From assembly GCA_045636925.1 (NCBI GenBank), contig JAZTYK010000010.1:1-53326 (forward strand): a DNA stretch of 53,326 nt. Direction: 5' to 3'. The notes below the pieces were generated by a model, which was not told the origin of the DNA, did not search any database, and worked only from the letters and a program-made list of their open reading frames with translations. The translations under genes and the position numbers were made by a program. This document shows, one piece after another, positions 33,102 through 40,412 of the stretch. Origin of the DNA: JAZTYK01 sp045636925 (GTDB lineage Bacteria > Bacillota > Clostridia > Oscillospirales > Butyricicoccaceae). The stretch's first letter is position 1. Every line of letters starts with the position of its first letter.

Positions 33102-35300
33102 TTACAGATGGAGAACGCGCTCTTTGATTTCCTGGGTGCGGCCCTGGTTCCAGTACTGGGTACCGATATAACCGCAGGTACGGCGGGCAACGTTCATCTT
33201 GGACTGGTCGGTATTGCCGCACTGGGGGCATTTCCAGATCAGCTTGCCATCTTCTTCGGCAATTTCGATCTCGCCGTTGTAGCCACACGCCTGGCAGTAG
33301 TCACTCTTGGTATTCAGCTCGGCATAGATGATGTTGTCGTAGATAAACTTCATGACTTCCAGCACGGCATCCAGATTCTGCTGCATGTCGGGGACTTCTA
33401 CATAGCTGATGGCACCGCCGGGAGACAGATGCTGGAACTGTGCTTCGAAGCCCAGCTTGGCAAAGGCGTTGATCTCTTCGGTGACATGGACATGGTAGCT
33501 GTTGGTGATGTAACCCTTGTCGGTGACACCGGGGATGATGCCAAAGCGGCGCTGCAGGCACTTGGCGAACTTATAGGTGGTGGACTCCAGAGGCGTGCCG
33601 TACAGGCTGAAATCGATGTTGTGCTGTGCCTTCCACTTCTTGCAGGCAACATTCAGTGCATCCATGATCTCCAAAGCAAAGGGAGTTGCCTCGGGATCGG
33701 TATGGCTCTTGCCGGTCATGTACTTGACACACTCGTACAGCCCTGCATAGCCCAGAGAAATGGTGGAGTAACCGTCGTACAGCAGCTTATCGATGGGCTC
33801 GCCCTTGGCCAGACGTGCACATGCTCCGTACTGCCACAAGATGGGAGCGGCATCGGACAGTGTGCCCTTCAGACGCTCGTGACGGCACATCAGCGCACGA
33901 TAGCACAAATCCATGCGCTCGTCAAAGATCTTCCAGAACTTCTCTACATTGCCGCCGCTGGACAGTGCAATGTCAGGCAGGCTGATGGTAACAACGCCCT
34001 GGTTGAAACGGCCGTAGTAACGGCGCTTGCCGGGAACATAGTTGCCGGCATTGGCAATGTTGCCGACGCCTGCTTCTGTAAAACGGTCGGGGGTCAGGAA
34101 GCTGCGGCAGCCCATGCAGGCATAAACGTCGCCCTTTAGCTTCATCATCATCTTGGCAGAGATATAGTCTGGAACCATACGCTTGGCGGTGCACTTGGCA
34201 GCTAGCTTGGTCAGATACCAATAAGGGGAATCCTCATGGATGTTGTCTTCTTCCAGCACGTAGATCAGCTTGGGGAATGCGGGGGTGACCCACACGCCCT
34301 TTTCGTTCTTAACGCCCTGGCAGCGCTGTTCCAGCACTTCTTCGATGATCAGTGCCAGGTCTGCACGCTCCCGCTCGCTCTGTGCTTCACCCAGGTACAT
34401 AAAGACCGTGACAAAGGGTGCCTGGCCGTTGGTGGTCAGCAGGGTAACAACCTGATACTGGATGGTCTGTACACCGCGGCGAATCTCCTCACGCAGGCGC
34501 TTTTCGGTAACGGAAGCAATCTGCTCTTCGGTGACATTGGCGCCTACTTCGGCCATTTCGGACTCTACCGTGGCGCGGATCTTCTCACGGCTGACCTGCA
34601 CAAAGGGAGCCAGATGTGCCAGAGAGATGGACTGGCCACCGTACTGGTTGGAAGCAACCTGGGCGATGATCTGAGTGGCAATGTTGCAGGCAGTAGAGAA
34701 GCTGTGGGGACGCTCGATGAGGGTATCGGTGATGACGGTACCGTTCTGCAGCATATCCTCCAGATTCACCAGATCACAGTTGTGCATGTGCTGAGCAAAG
34801 TAGTCGGCATCGTGGAAGTGAATGATGCCCTCGTTATGGGCGTCCACGATGTCCTTGGGCAGCAGCAAACGGTTGGTGATATCACGGGAAACCTCGCCTG
34901 CGATGTAGTCACGCTGGGTGGAGTTGACCACGGGGTTCTTGTTGTCGTTTTCCTGCTTGGCTTCTTCGTTGTTGCACTCGATAAGGGACATGATCTTATC
35001 ATCGGTGGTGTTCTTCTGACGCACCAGGGTGCGGGTATAGCGATAGGTAATGTAGTTCTTGGCAACTTCAAATGCGCCATGGGCCATGATGTGTTTTTCT
35101 ACGAAGTCCTGGATTTCTTCCACGGCGGGCGTACGGTTCATCTCCTCGCAAGAGAGAACAACTGCCTGGGCAATGCGCTGCACCTGAACACGGGTAAGCT
35201 TGTACTTGTCGTCTACGGTATCATTGGCCTTCTGGATGGCGTTGATAATTTTTGTTACGTCAAACGTTTCTTCTGCGCCGTTACGCTTGATAATCTTCAT
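33102..35300 (-). CDS. nrdD: Anaerobic (class III) ribonucleoside-triphosphate reductase
   Basis: The 732-aa protein reduces ribonucleoside triphosphates to deoxyribonucleotides without oxygen, using a glycyl radical. An ATP-cone occupies residues about 1-95 (KIIKRNGAEETFDVTKIINA). The C-terminus carries a four-cysteine zinc site (YCQACGYNG and CPQCGN) and the glycyl radical sequence C709-G-Y-I-G713 in RRTCGYIGTQYW. Family length is about 700. A promoter with perfect boxes lies upstream, and NrdR-box-like palindromes surround it. Confidence 0.97.
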   Translation of the reverse strand: MKIIKRNGAEETFDVTKIINAIQKANDTVDDKYKLTRVQVQRIAQAVVLSCEEMNRTPAVEEIQDFVEKHIMAHGAFEVAKNYITYRYTRTLVRQKNTTDDKIMSLIECNNEEAKQENDNKNPVVNSTQRDYIAGEVSRDITNRLLLPKDIVDAHNEGIIHFHDADYFAQHMHNCDLVNLEDMLQNGTVITDTLIERPHSFSTACNIATQIIAQVASNQYGGQSISLAHLAPFVQVSREKIRATVESEMAEVGANVTEEQIASVTEKRLREEIRRGVQTIQYQVVTLLTTNGQAPFVTVFMYLGEAQSERERADLALIIEEVLEQRCQGVKNEKGVWVTPAFPKLIYVLEEDNIHEDSPYWYLTKLAAKCTAKRMVPDYISAKMMMKLKGDVYACMGCRSFLTPDRFTEAGVGNIANAGNYVPGKRRYYGRFNQGVVTISLPDIALSSGGNVEKFWKIFDERMDLCYRALMCRHERLKGTLSDAAPILWQYGACARLAKGEPIDKLLYDGYSTISLGYAGLYECVKYMTGKSHTDPEATPFALEIMDALNVACKKWKAQHNIDFSLYGTPLESTTYKFAKCLQRRFGIIPGVTDKGYITNSYHVHVTEEINAFAKLGFEAQFQHLSPGGAISYVEVPDMQQNLDAVLEVMKFIYDNIIYAELNTKSDYCQACGYNGEIEIAEEDGKLIWKCPQCGNTDQSKMNVARRTCGYIGTQYWNQGRTQEIKERVLHL

Positions 35301-35354
35301 GGCCCTTTCCCCTTTTTTCTTCTATTTATAATTTTTTATCACTCAGTAATATAC

Positions 35355-35370
35355 CCACAAGATATTGTGG
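35355..35370. promoter_or_regulatory. NrdR-box-like palindrome 1 (upstream of nrdD)
   Basis: The 16-bp CCACAAGATATTGTGG fits the NrdR consensus (acaCwAtATaTwGtgt) with CCACAA/TTGTGG arms in perfect dyad symmetry. It lies just downstream of the nrdD transcription start. Confidence 0.65.
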
Positions 35371-35388
35371 GGCGTCTTTTCGCAGTAT

Positions 35389-35404
35389 ACATTATATATC
35401 GCAC
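35389..35404. promoter_or_regulatory. NrdR-box-like palindrome 2 (overlapping the nrdD promoter)
   Basis: ACATTATATATCGCAC matches about 11 of 16 consensus positions and overlaps the -10 and spacer; it is centred 34 bp from box 1, roughly three helical turns. Confidence 0.4.
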
Positions 35405-35419
35405 AGAATGTGGTGTCAA
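35391..35419 (-). promoter_or_regulatory. Promoter of nrdD-nrdG
   Basis: Minus strand -35 TTGACA (35414-35419), 17-bp spacer, -10 TATAAT (35391-35396): both boxes perfect consensus. Confidence 0.8.
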
Positions 35420-35430
35420 TAGGTCAACAA

Positions 35431-35446
35431 ATACAAAATCTTGTGC
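35431..35446. promoter_or_regulatory. NrdR-box-like palindrome 3
   Basis: ATACAAAATCTTGTGC (ACAAaATcTTGTg symmetry). It is centred 32 bp from the weaker candidate at 35463-35478, the standard spacing for paired NrdR boxes. Confidence 0.5.
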
Positions 35447-35462
35447 TTCAAGCATTTATTTT

Positions 35463-35512
35463 CCACAAAATATCCAATGGGAAATTTCGGCGCAAAACAC
35501 TAGATATCGCGC
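35463..35512. promoter_or_regulatory. Two further weak NrdR-box-like sites between nrdD and the transglutaminase gene
   Basis: CCACAAAATATCCAAT (35463-35478, about 10/16) and ACACTAGATATCGCGC (35497-35512, about 12/16), centres 34 bp apart. These complete the 312-bp gap between the two divergent genes, which otherwise is AT-rich with no coding potential. No clear promoter for the plus-strand gene could be fixed. Confidence 0.3.
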
Positions 35513-35612
35513 CTTATTATTTTCTGTATTTTTAGCGAAAAACCCTTTCTTTTTCGGTTTATTTGATGTATCATACAAAGTAGATTGCATATCAAACAAA
35601 GGAGATTTGCTT

Positions 35613-36998
35613 ATGTATCAGAACGATTATTTCAAATACCTGAACGTGGGTCTGCCCGAGAACATCCAGCGCTACAAGCTGGCCGGCTACTTTGACAAGG
35701 CTGTAGAGCTGATCGACCGTAAGCTGGGCGAAGAAGGTGTGCCCGAGGCACTGCGCAACTGCCTGGTGCTGCAGCGTGAGCTGATTCTGCGTCTGCCTGC
35801 CGACTTCCGCTTTACCATGGAGTCCGGTCTGGCCAGAGTCCAGGAAGAGATCCCCGACTTTACCATGGAAGAGCTGCAGGAGCTGATGGACAGCGATCGC
35901 ATCGACTGGATCTATATAAACGGTGAAGTTCATCTGGTCAATTCCTTCGTCAGCACCCTGAAGAAGACCTATCCACCCTTTGCAAACCGCTGCAAGAACA
36001 GCGCCGTGGGCGGCATTGAAGGCAATGCTCAGGCAAAGGTGGAACGACGCGCCGAGATGCGTGCCATGATCCGCAATAAGGGCAGCCAGAAGGCAAACCT
36101 GCGCATCCGTGCTTCTGTCCGCATCAAGGACGAGGCCTTTGAGCCCGGCAAGCTGGTGCGTGTACATCTGCCCCTGCCCATCGCCTGCCAGCAACAAAGC
36201 AACATCGTGATCCACGACACCTACGGCACCCCCACGCATATTGCCGCTGAAGATGCCGAACAGCGCACGGTTTATTGGGAAGAAGTCATGCAGGAGAACC
36301 ACGAGTTCTGGGTGGAGTATTCCTACGACTACACCGCCACCTACTGCGATCCCTTTAAGGTCATCCCCGATGCCGTGCAGCCCACCTTTGACACCGAAGA
36401 GATCCAGCCCCAGATCGTCTTTACCCCCTTTATCCGCGGCATGGTGGACGAGCTGACCAAGGGCATGACCTCCCCCATCGAAAAGGCAAAGGCCTTCTAT
36501 GACTTCACCACCAAGCGTGTGCGTTATTCCTTTATGCGCGCTTACTTCGGTCTGGAAAACATTCCCGAAAACTGCGCACGGAACACCCGTGGCGACTGCG
36601 GTGTACAGACCCTGCTGTTTATCACCCTGTGCCGCTGCGCCGGCATCCCCTGCCAGTGGCAGACCGGTCTGTTCTCCGAGCCCGGCGACGTGGGCGCTCA
36701 CGACTGGGCACGCTTCTATGTGGCTCCCTACGGCTGGATGCTGGCTGACCTGTCCTTTGGCGGCAGCGCATACCGTGAGGGCGACGAAGAACGTCACGCC
36801 TTCTACTTTGGCAATCTGGACTGCTACCGCACCGTGGCCAACCGCCAGATCCAGAGCGAGTTCGATCCCCCCAAGAAGCATTGGCGTGCTGACCCCTACG
36901 ACAACCAGTACGGCGAGATCGAGTACGAAGATCGCGGCCTGCGTTTTGGCGACTATGTACGCCGGCAGCAAATGGTAGAGTTCACACTGCTGGACTAA
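35613..36998 (+). CDS. Transglutaminase-like domain protein
   Basis: 461 aa from the ATG at 35613 (AAAGGAGATTTG upstream); the frame stays open far upstream, but that part is antisense to nrdD. The N-terminal ~280 residues (helical, then VRIKDEAFEPGKLVRVHLPL) are unassigned. Residues about 285-420 form the transglutaminase-like core: Cys in RNTRGDCGVQTLLFITLCR, His in DVGAHDWARFYVA, and Asp in GWMLADLSFGG, giving a Cys-His-Asp triad. No signal peptide is visible, so it is probably cytosolic. It may act as a protease or peptide cross-linker; substrate unknown. Confidence 0.82.
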   Translation: MYQNDYFKYLNVGLPENIQRYKLAGYFDKAVELIDRKLGEEGVPEALRNCLVLQRELILRLPADFRFTMESGLARVQEEIPDFTMEELQELMDSDRIDWIYINGEVHLVNSFVSTLKKTYPPFANRCKNSAVGGIEGNAQAKVERRAEMRAMIRNKGSQKANLRIRASVRIKDEAFEPGKLVRVHLPLPIACQQQSNIVIHDTYGTPTHIAAEDAEQRTVYWEEVMQENHEFWVEYSYDYTATYCDPFKVIPDAVQPTFDTEEIQPQIVFTPFIRGMVDELTKGMTSPIEKAKAFYDFTTKRVRYSFMRAYFGLENIPENCARNTRGDCGVQTLLFITLCRCAGIPCQWQTGLFSEPGDVGAHDWARFYVAPYGWMLADLSFGGSAYREGDEERHAFYFGNLDCYRTVANRQIQSEFDPPKKHWRADPYDNQYGEIEYEDRGLRFGDYVRRQQMVEFTLLD

Positions 36999-37016
36999 GC
37001 TGAAACAACCACATAC

Positions 37017-37048
37017 AAAAGCGGCACCCATCGGTGCCGCTTTTCTTT
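37017..37048 (+). terminator. Terminator after the transglutaminase-like gene
   Basis: 12-bp stem AAAAGCGGCACC / GGTGCCGCTTTT with loop CATC, then CTTTTG. Confidence 0.85.
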
Positions 37049-37099
37049 TGGGAAAAAGTATGCTATGCTGTGTATAGCAATCCCAAAGGAGGGGTTTTT

Positions 37100-37582
37100 A
37101 TGGCAACAGAACAAAAAACCAATGCTATGCGCCTGGTAGAACAGGCCGGTATTTCCTATACACCCCATACTTATCCCCACGGCAAAGATGCCGTAGACGG
37201 AGTAACTGTGGCTTCTCTCATTGACCGGGATCCCGCGCAGGTGTTCAAGACACTGGTGACCCGAGGCAACAGCGGCAATTATGCCGTGTTTGTTATCCCC
37301 GTTGCCCAGGAGTTGGATCTGAAAAAAGCCGCCCGGGCTGCAGGGGAAAAATCTGTGGCCATGATCCCGGTGGCAGATATCAACAAGGTCACCGGTTATG
37401 TGCGTGGCGGCTGCAGCCCTGTGGGACTCAAAAAGCCCTATCCCATTTATCTAGATGAAACCGCCATTTTGCAGGAGACCATCATCGTCAGCGCCGGAAA
37501 GATCGGGCAACAGATCGAGCTTGCCCCCGATGACCTGCTGGCGCTGGTTGGTGGCAGCATGGAAGACCTGACCAAGGACTGA
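37100..37582 (+). CDS. ybaK: Cys-tRNA(Pro)/Cys-tRNA(Cys) deacylase, YbaK/EbsC family
   Basis: 160 aa from the ATG at 37100 (AAAGGAGGGG upstream); the frame before this has no site. It edits tRNA mischarged with cysteine. Family features are seen in YTPHTYPHGKDAVDGVTVAS, AQVFKTLVTRGNSGNYAVFVIP, VTGYVRGGCSPVGLKKP and the conserved terminal GQQIELAPDDLLALVG. Length fits YbaK (about 160). Monocistronic. Confidence 0.92.
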   Translation: MATEQKTNAMRLVEQAGISYTPHTYPHGKDAVDGVTVASLIDRDPAQVFKTLVTRGNSGNYAVFVIPVAQELDLKKAARAAGEKSVAMIPVADINKVTGYVRGGCSPVGLKKPYPIYLDETAILQETIIVSAGKIGQQIELAPDDLLALVGGSMEDLTKD

Positions 37583-37611
37583 TTTGTTTCTTTTCTATCT
37601 CAAAGTGCATG

Positions 37612-37648
37612 AAAAAGCACCCCGCTGCGATGCAGCGGGGTGCTTTTT
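37612..37648. terminator. Bidirectional terminator between ybaK and gdhA
   Basis: 17-bp perfect stem (arms 37612-37628 and 37632-37648, loop GAT), with A-run and T-run on either side. Confidence 0.9.
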
Positions 37649-37673
37649 AGTTCTTTTGGAACGATCTGTTAAA

Positions 37674-39026
37674 TTAGACCAAACCCTGAGCGATCATAGC
37701 ATCGGCAACACGCATGAAGCCAGCGATGTTACCACCGGCGACCAGGTCGTAGCCCAGGCCAGCAGCCTCAGCAGCTTCGACGGAAGCGTTGTAGATGTTG
37801 ATCATGGTCTGATGCAGACGAGCGTCGACCTCTTCAGCAGTCCAGTTGTAGCGCATGCTGTTCTGAGACATTTCGAAGCCGGAAGTAGCAACGCCACCAG
37901 CGTTAACAGCCTTGGAAGGAGCAACGATGATGTGCTTCTGAGAACGCAGGAATGCCAGAGCCTCGTTGGTGGTGGGCATGTTGGCAACTTCGATGTAGTA
38001 CTTAACACCGGACTCAGCGATCTTCTTAGCCCAATCCAGGTTGACGTCGTTCTGAGTAGCAGCGGGCATGTAGACATCTACATCCTTAACGCCCCAGCAC
38101 TTCTCACCGGGAACGAACTCGCAGCCGTACTTGTCAGCATAGGGCTTGCAGTGCATGGGATCCTTGGCACGCATCTCCAGGATGAAGTCCAGCTTCTCGC
38201 CGACAACACCATCGGGATCGTGGATGTAGCCGTCGGGACCGGCAAAGTAAGTAACCTTTGCGCCCAGCTGAGCAGCCTTCTTCATGATGCCCCAGCCCAC
38301 GTTGCCGTAGCCGGAAACAGCAATGCGCTTGCCCTCGATGGACTCGCCTTCATGCTTCAGGACTTCCAGCAGGTAGTAAACAGCACCGTAACCGGTAGCT
38401 TCGGGACGGATCAGAGAGCCGCCGTAGCTGAAGCCCTTACCGGTCAGAACGCCATTCTCCCAAGCAGCCTTGATGCGCTTGTACTGGCCGTACAGATAAC
38501 CGATTTCGCGAGCGCCAACACCGATATCACCAGCGGGAACGTCGACATCGGGACCAATGTGACGATACAGCTCGGTCATAAAGGCCTGGCAGAAACGCAT
38601 GACTTCCATATCGGACTTGCCGATGGGGCTGAAGTCGGAGCCGCCCTTACCGCCGCCCAGAGGCAGGCTGGTCAGGCTGTTCTTAAAGGTCTGCTCGAAG
38701 CCCAGGAACTTCATGGTGTCCAGGGTAACGTCGCTTGCAAAACGCAGGCCGCCCTTGTAAGGTCCGATGGAACCATTGAACTGGACGCGGAAACCGCGGT
38801 TAACATGAGGCATGCCATTGTCATCAACCCAGGTCACGCGGAACTGGATCATACGATCGGGCTCACACATTCTCTCCAGGATGCCGTACTTCTCGTACAG
38901 GGCGCCATTCTTCTCGACGATGGGCTCCAGGCTCTCGAAGACTTCTTCAACGGTCTGCAGGAACAGGGGCTCGTTACCGTTACGGGCCTTAACTTCCTCC
39001 AGAACTCTCTGCATATAAGCGTTCAT
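37674..39026 (-). CDS. gdhA: Glutamate dehydrogenase (NADP-type)
   Basis: 450 aa from the ATG at 39026 (TTGGAGGAG upstream); the upstream extension has no site. It interconverts 2-oxoglutarate plus ammonia and glutamate. The N-terminal domain carries FNGSIGPYKGGLRFASDV with substrate-binding Lys, LPLGGGKGGSDFSP with the catalytic-region Lys and PAGDIGVGAREIGYLYGQYK. The Rossmann loop is ISGYGNVGWG-like (VSGYGNVGWGIM). The hexameric 450-aa type with this ending is usually NADP(H)-dependent. It connects nitrogen from ornithine breakdown to glutamate. Promoter at 39099-39127. Confidence 0.95.
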   Translation of the reverse strand: MNAYMQRVLEEVKARNGNEPLFLQTVEEVFESLEPIVEKNGALYEKYGILERMCEPDRMIQFRVTWVDDNGMPHVNRGFRVQFNGSIGPYKGGLRFASDVTLDTMKFLGFEQTFKNSLTSLPLGGGKGGSDFSPIGKSDMEVMRFCQAFMTELYRHIGPDVDVPAGDIGVGAREIGYLYGQYKRIKAAWENGVLTGKGFSYGGSLIRPEATGYGAVYYLLEVLKHEGESIEGKRIAVSGYGNVGWGIMKKAAQLGAKVTYFAGPDGYIHDPDGVVGEKLDFILEMRAKDPMHCKPYADKYGCEFVPGEKCWGVKDVDVYMPAATQNDVNLDWAKKIAESGVKYYIEVANMPTTNEALAFLRSQKHIIVAPSKAVNAGGVATSGFEMSQNSMRYNWTAEEVDARLHQTMINIYNASVEAAEAAGLGYDLVAGGNIAGFMRVADAMIAQGLV

Positions 39027-39098
39027 TGGTATCTCCTCCAATTAAAAATATTTGACACACTTATGTAGCAGCGGACACACTCCCCTGCTTACACTTCC

Positions 39099-39127
39099 AT
39101 CTTAAATCCGTTATCCGAAAAAGTCAA
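39099..39127 (-). promoter_or_regulatory. Promoter of gdhA
   Basis: Minus strand -35 TTGACT (39122-39127), 17-bp spacer, -10 TAAGAT (39099-39104). Confidence 0.65.
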
Positions 39128-39272
39128 GGGATTTTCGCCATTTCTCCCGCCTTTTTACAGGCTTTTTTACGGAATCCACGCTTTTTTCTCCATCGAAAAT
39201 TTCAATGATTTTTCCCCAACATATTGCATAATTTTTCTTTTTTGTGAATCTTGTTTTTATAGTTTTTAGTGG

Positions 39273-39301
39273 TTGCAGAAGTGAAAAAAAGGGAGTAAAA
39301 T
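39273..39301 (+). promoter_or_regulatory. Promoter of asnA
   Basis: -35 TTGCAG (39273-39278), 17-bp spacer, -10 TAAAAT (39296-39301). The 314-bp gap between gdhA and asnA otherwise holds only the two divergent promoters, the operator below and AT-rich sequence; no small gene is apparent. Confidence 0.55.
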
Positions 39302-39320
39302 ATAAGTTAACTATTTTACT
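39294..39320. promoter_or_regulatory. Candidate operator: perfect 9-bp inverted repeat over the asnA -10
   Basis: Arms AGTAAAATA (39294-39302) and TATTTTACT (39312-39320) flank a 9-nt centre. It covers the putative -10 box and ends 20 bp before the start codon, an ideal repressor position. As RNA the hairpin would lie just before the ribosome site. No T-box features are present. Confidence 0.6.
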
Positions 39321-39340
39321 TGTAAAGGAGATGAAGAGCA

Positions 39341-40354
39341 ATGGCAATTGACCGACTGATCCTGCCGGAGGGCTATCACCCCCGTCTGAGCATTCGAGAT
39401 ACGCAAAAGGGTATCAAGGTGATCAAGGATAATTTTCAGCGTTATCTGGCCGTTGCGCTGAATCTGGAGCGTGTTTCCGCCCCCCTGTACGTCACCCTGA
39501 CCAGTGGTTTGAATGACAACCTCAGCGGTGTGGAACGCCCCGTGCAGTTTGATATTAAGGATATGGGCTGCGACGTGCAGATCGTGCACTCCCTGGCAAA
39601 ATGGAAGCGTTATGCTTTGGGCGCCTATGGCTTTGAACCCGGCAAGGGTCTGTACACCGACATGAACGCCATCCGCCGTGACGAAGAGCTGGATAACATC
39701 CACTCTGTCTATGTGGATCAGTGGGACTGGGAAAAAGTCATCACCAAAGAGCAGCGCACCATGGAATATCTGCAGCAGACCGTCCGTGACATTTACGGTG
39801 CCATCAAACAGACTGCACGCACCGCCTGCTACGAGTTCCCCGCCGTAGATTTTCCGCTGGTGGATGAGATCTTCTTTATCACCGCCCAGGAGCTGGAGGA
39901 TCGCTACCCCGATCTGACCCCCAAGCAGCGGGAAAATGCCATCTGCAAGGAGAAGAAGTCCGTCTGTCTGATGCAGATCGGTGACAGGCTGCGTTCCGGC
40001 GAAAAGCACGACGGCCGCGCCCCCGACTATGATGACTGGGCGCTGAACTGCGATATTCTGGTGTGGAATGATGTGCTGCAGATGGCATTTGAGCTGTCCA
40101 GCATGGGCATCCGTGTGGATGAAAAGGCACTGCTTGAGCAGATCAAGAAGGCCGGCTGCGAGGATCGGCTGGAACTGGACTATCACAAGGCTCTGCTGGC
40201 CGGCGAGCTGCCCTACACCATCGGTGGCGGCATCGGTCAGAGCCGTCTGTGCATGCTGATGCTGCGCACCGCCCACATTGGCGAAGTGCAGGTAAGCACC
40301 TGGCCCAAAGACATGATTGATGTCTGCAACGCCCACGACATTCATCTGCTGTAA
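39341..40354 (+). CDS. asnA: Aspartate-ammonia ligase (asparagine synthetase A)
   Basis: The 337-aa protein makes asparagine from aspartate, ammonia and ATP. It is a class II aminoacyl-tRNA-synthetase-like enzyme, with VSAPLYVTLTSGLNDNLSG, VQFDIKDMGCDVQIVHSLAK, WKRYALGAYGFEPGKGLYTD and the motif 3-like ELPYTIGGGIGQSRLCMLML with the catalytic Arg. Length fits (about 330). It uses free ammonia, which gdhA and the ornithine pathway both influence. Ribosome site AAAGGAGATG. Confidence 0.96.
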   Translation: MAIDRLILPEGYHPRLSIRDTQKGIKVIKDNFQRYLAVALNLERVSAPLYVTLTSGLNDNLSGVERPVQFDIKDMGCDVQIVHSLAKWKRYALGAYGFEPGKGLYTDMNAIRRDEELDNIHSVYVDQWDWEKVITKEQRTMEYLQQTVRDIYGAIKQTARTACYEFPAVDFPLVDEIFFITAQELEDRYPDLTPKQRENAICKEKKSVCLMQIGDRLRSGEKHDGRAPDYDDWALNCDILVWNDVLQMAFELSSMGIRVDEKALLEQIKKAGCEDRLELDYHKALLAGELPYTIGGGIGQSRLCMLMLRTAHIGEVQVSTWPKDMIDVCNAHDIHLL

Positions 40355-40369
40355 TTCAAGAGAAGCATT

Positions 40370-40406
40370 ACGCCCGACAGGCACAAGCCTGTCGGGCGTT
40401 TCTTGT
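40370..40406. terminator. Bidirectional terminator between asnA and the GTPase-nuclease gene
   Basis: 13-bp perfect stem ACGCCCGACAGGC / GCCTGTCGGGCGT with ACAA loop, then TTTCTTGTTCTT on the plus strand. Confidence 0.85.
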
Positions 40407-40412
40407 TCTTTG

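Noticed and set aside
39128..39340. T-box riboswitch before asnA
   Set aside because: No T-box sequence, specifier loop or terminator pair could be seen; only a short inverted repeat near the promoter.
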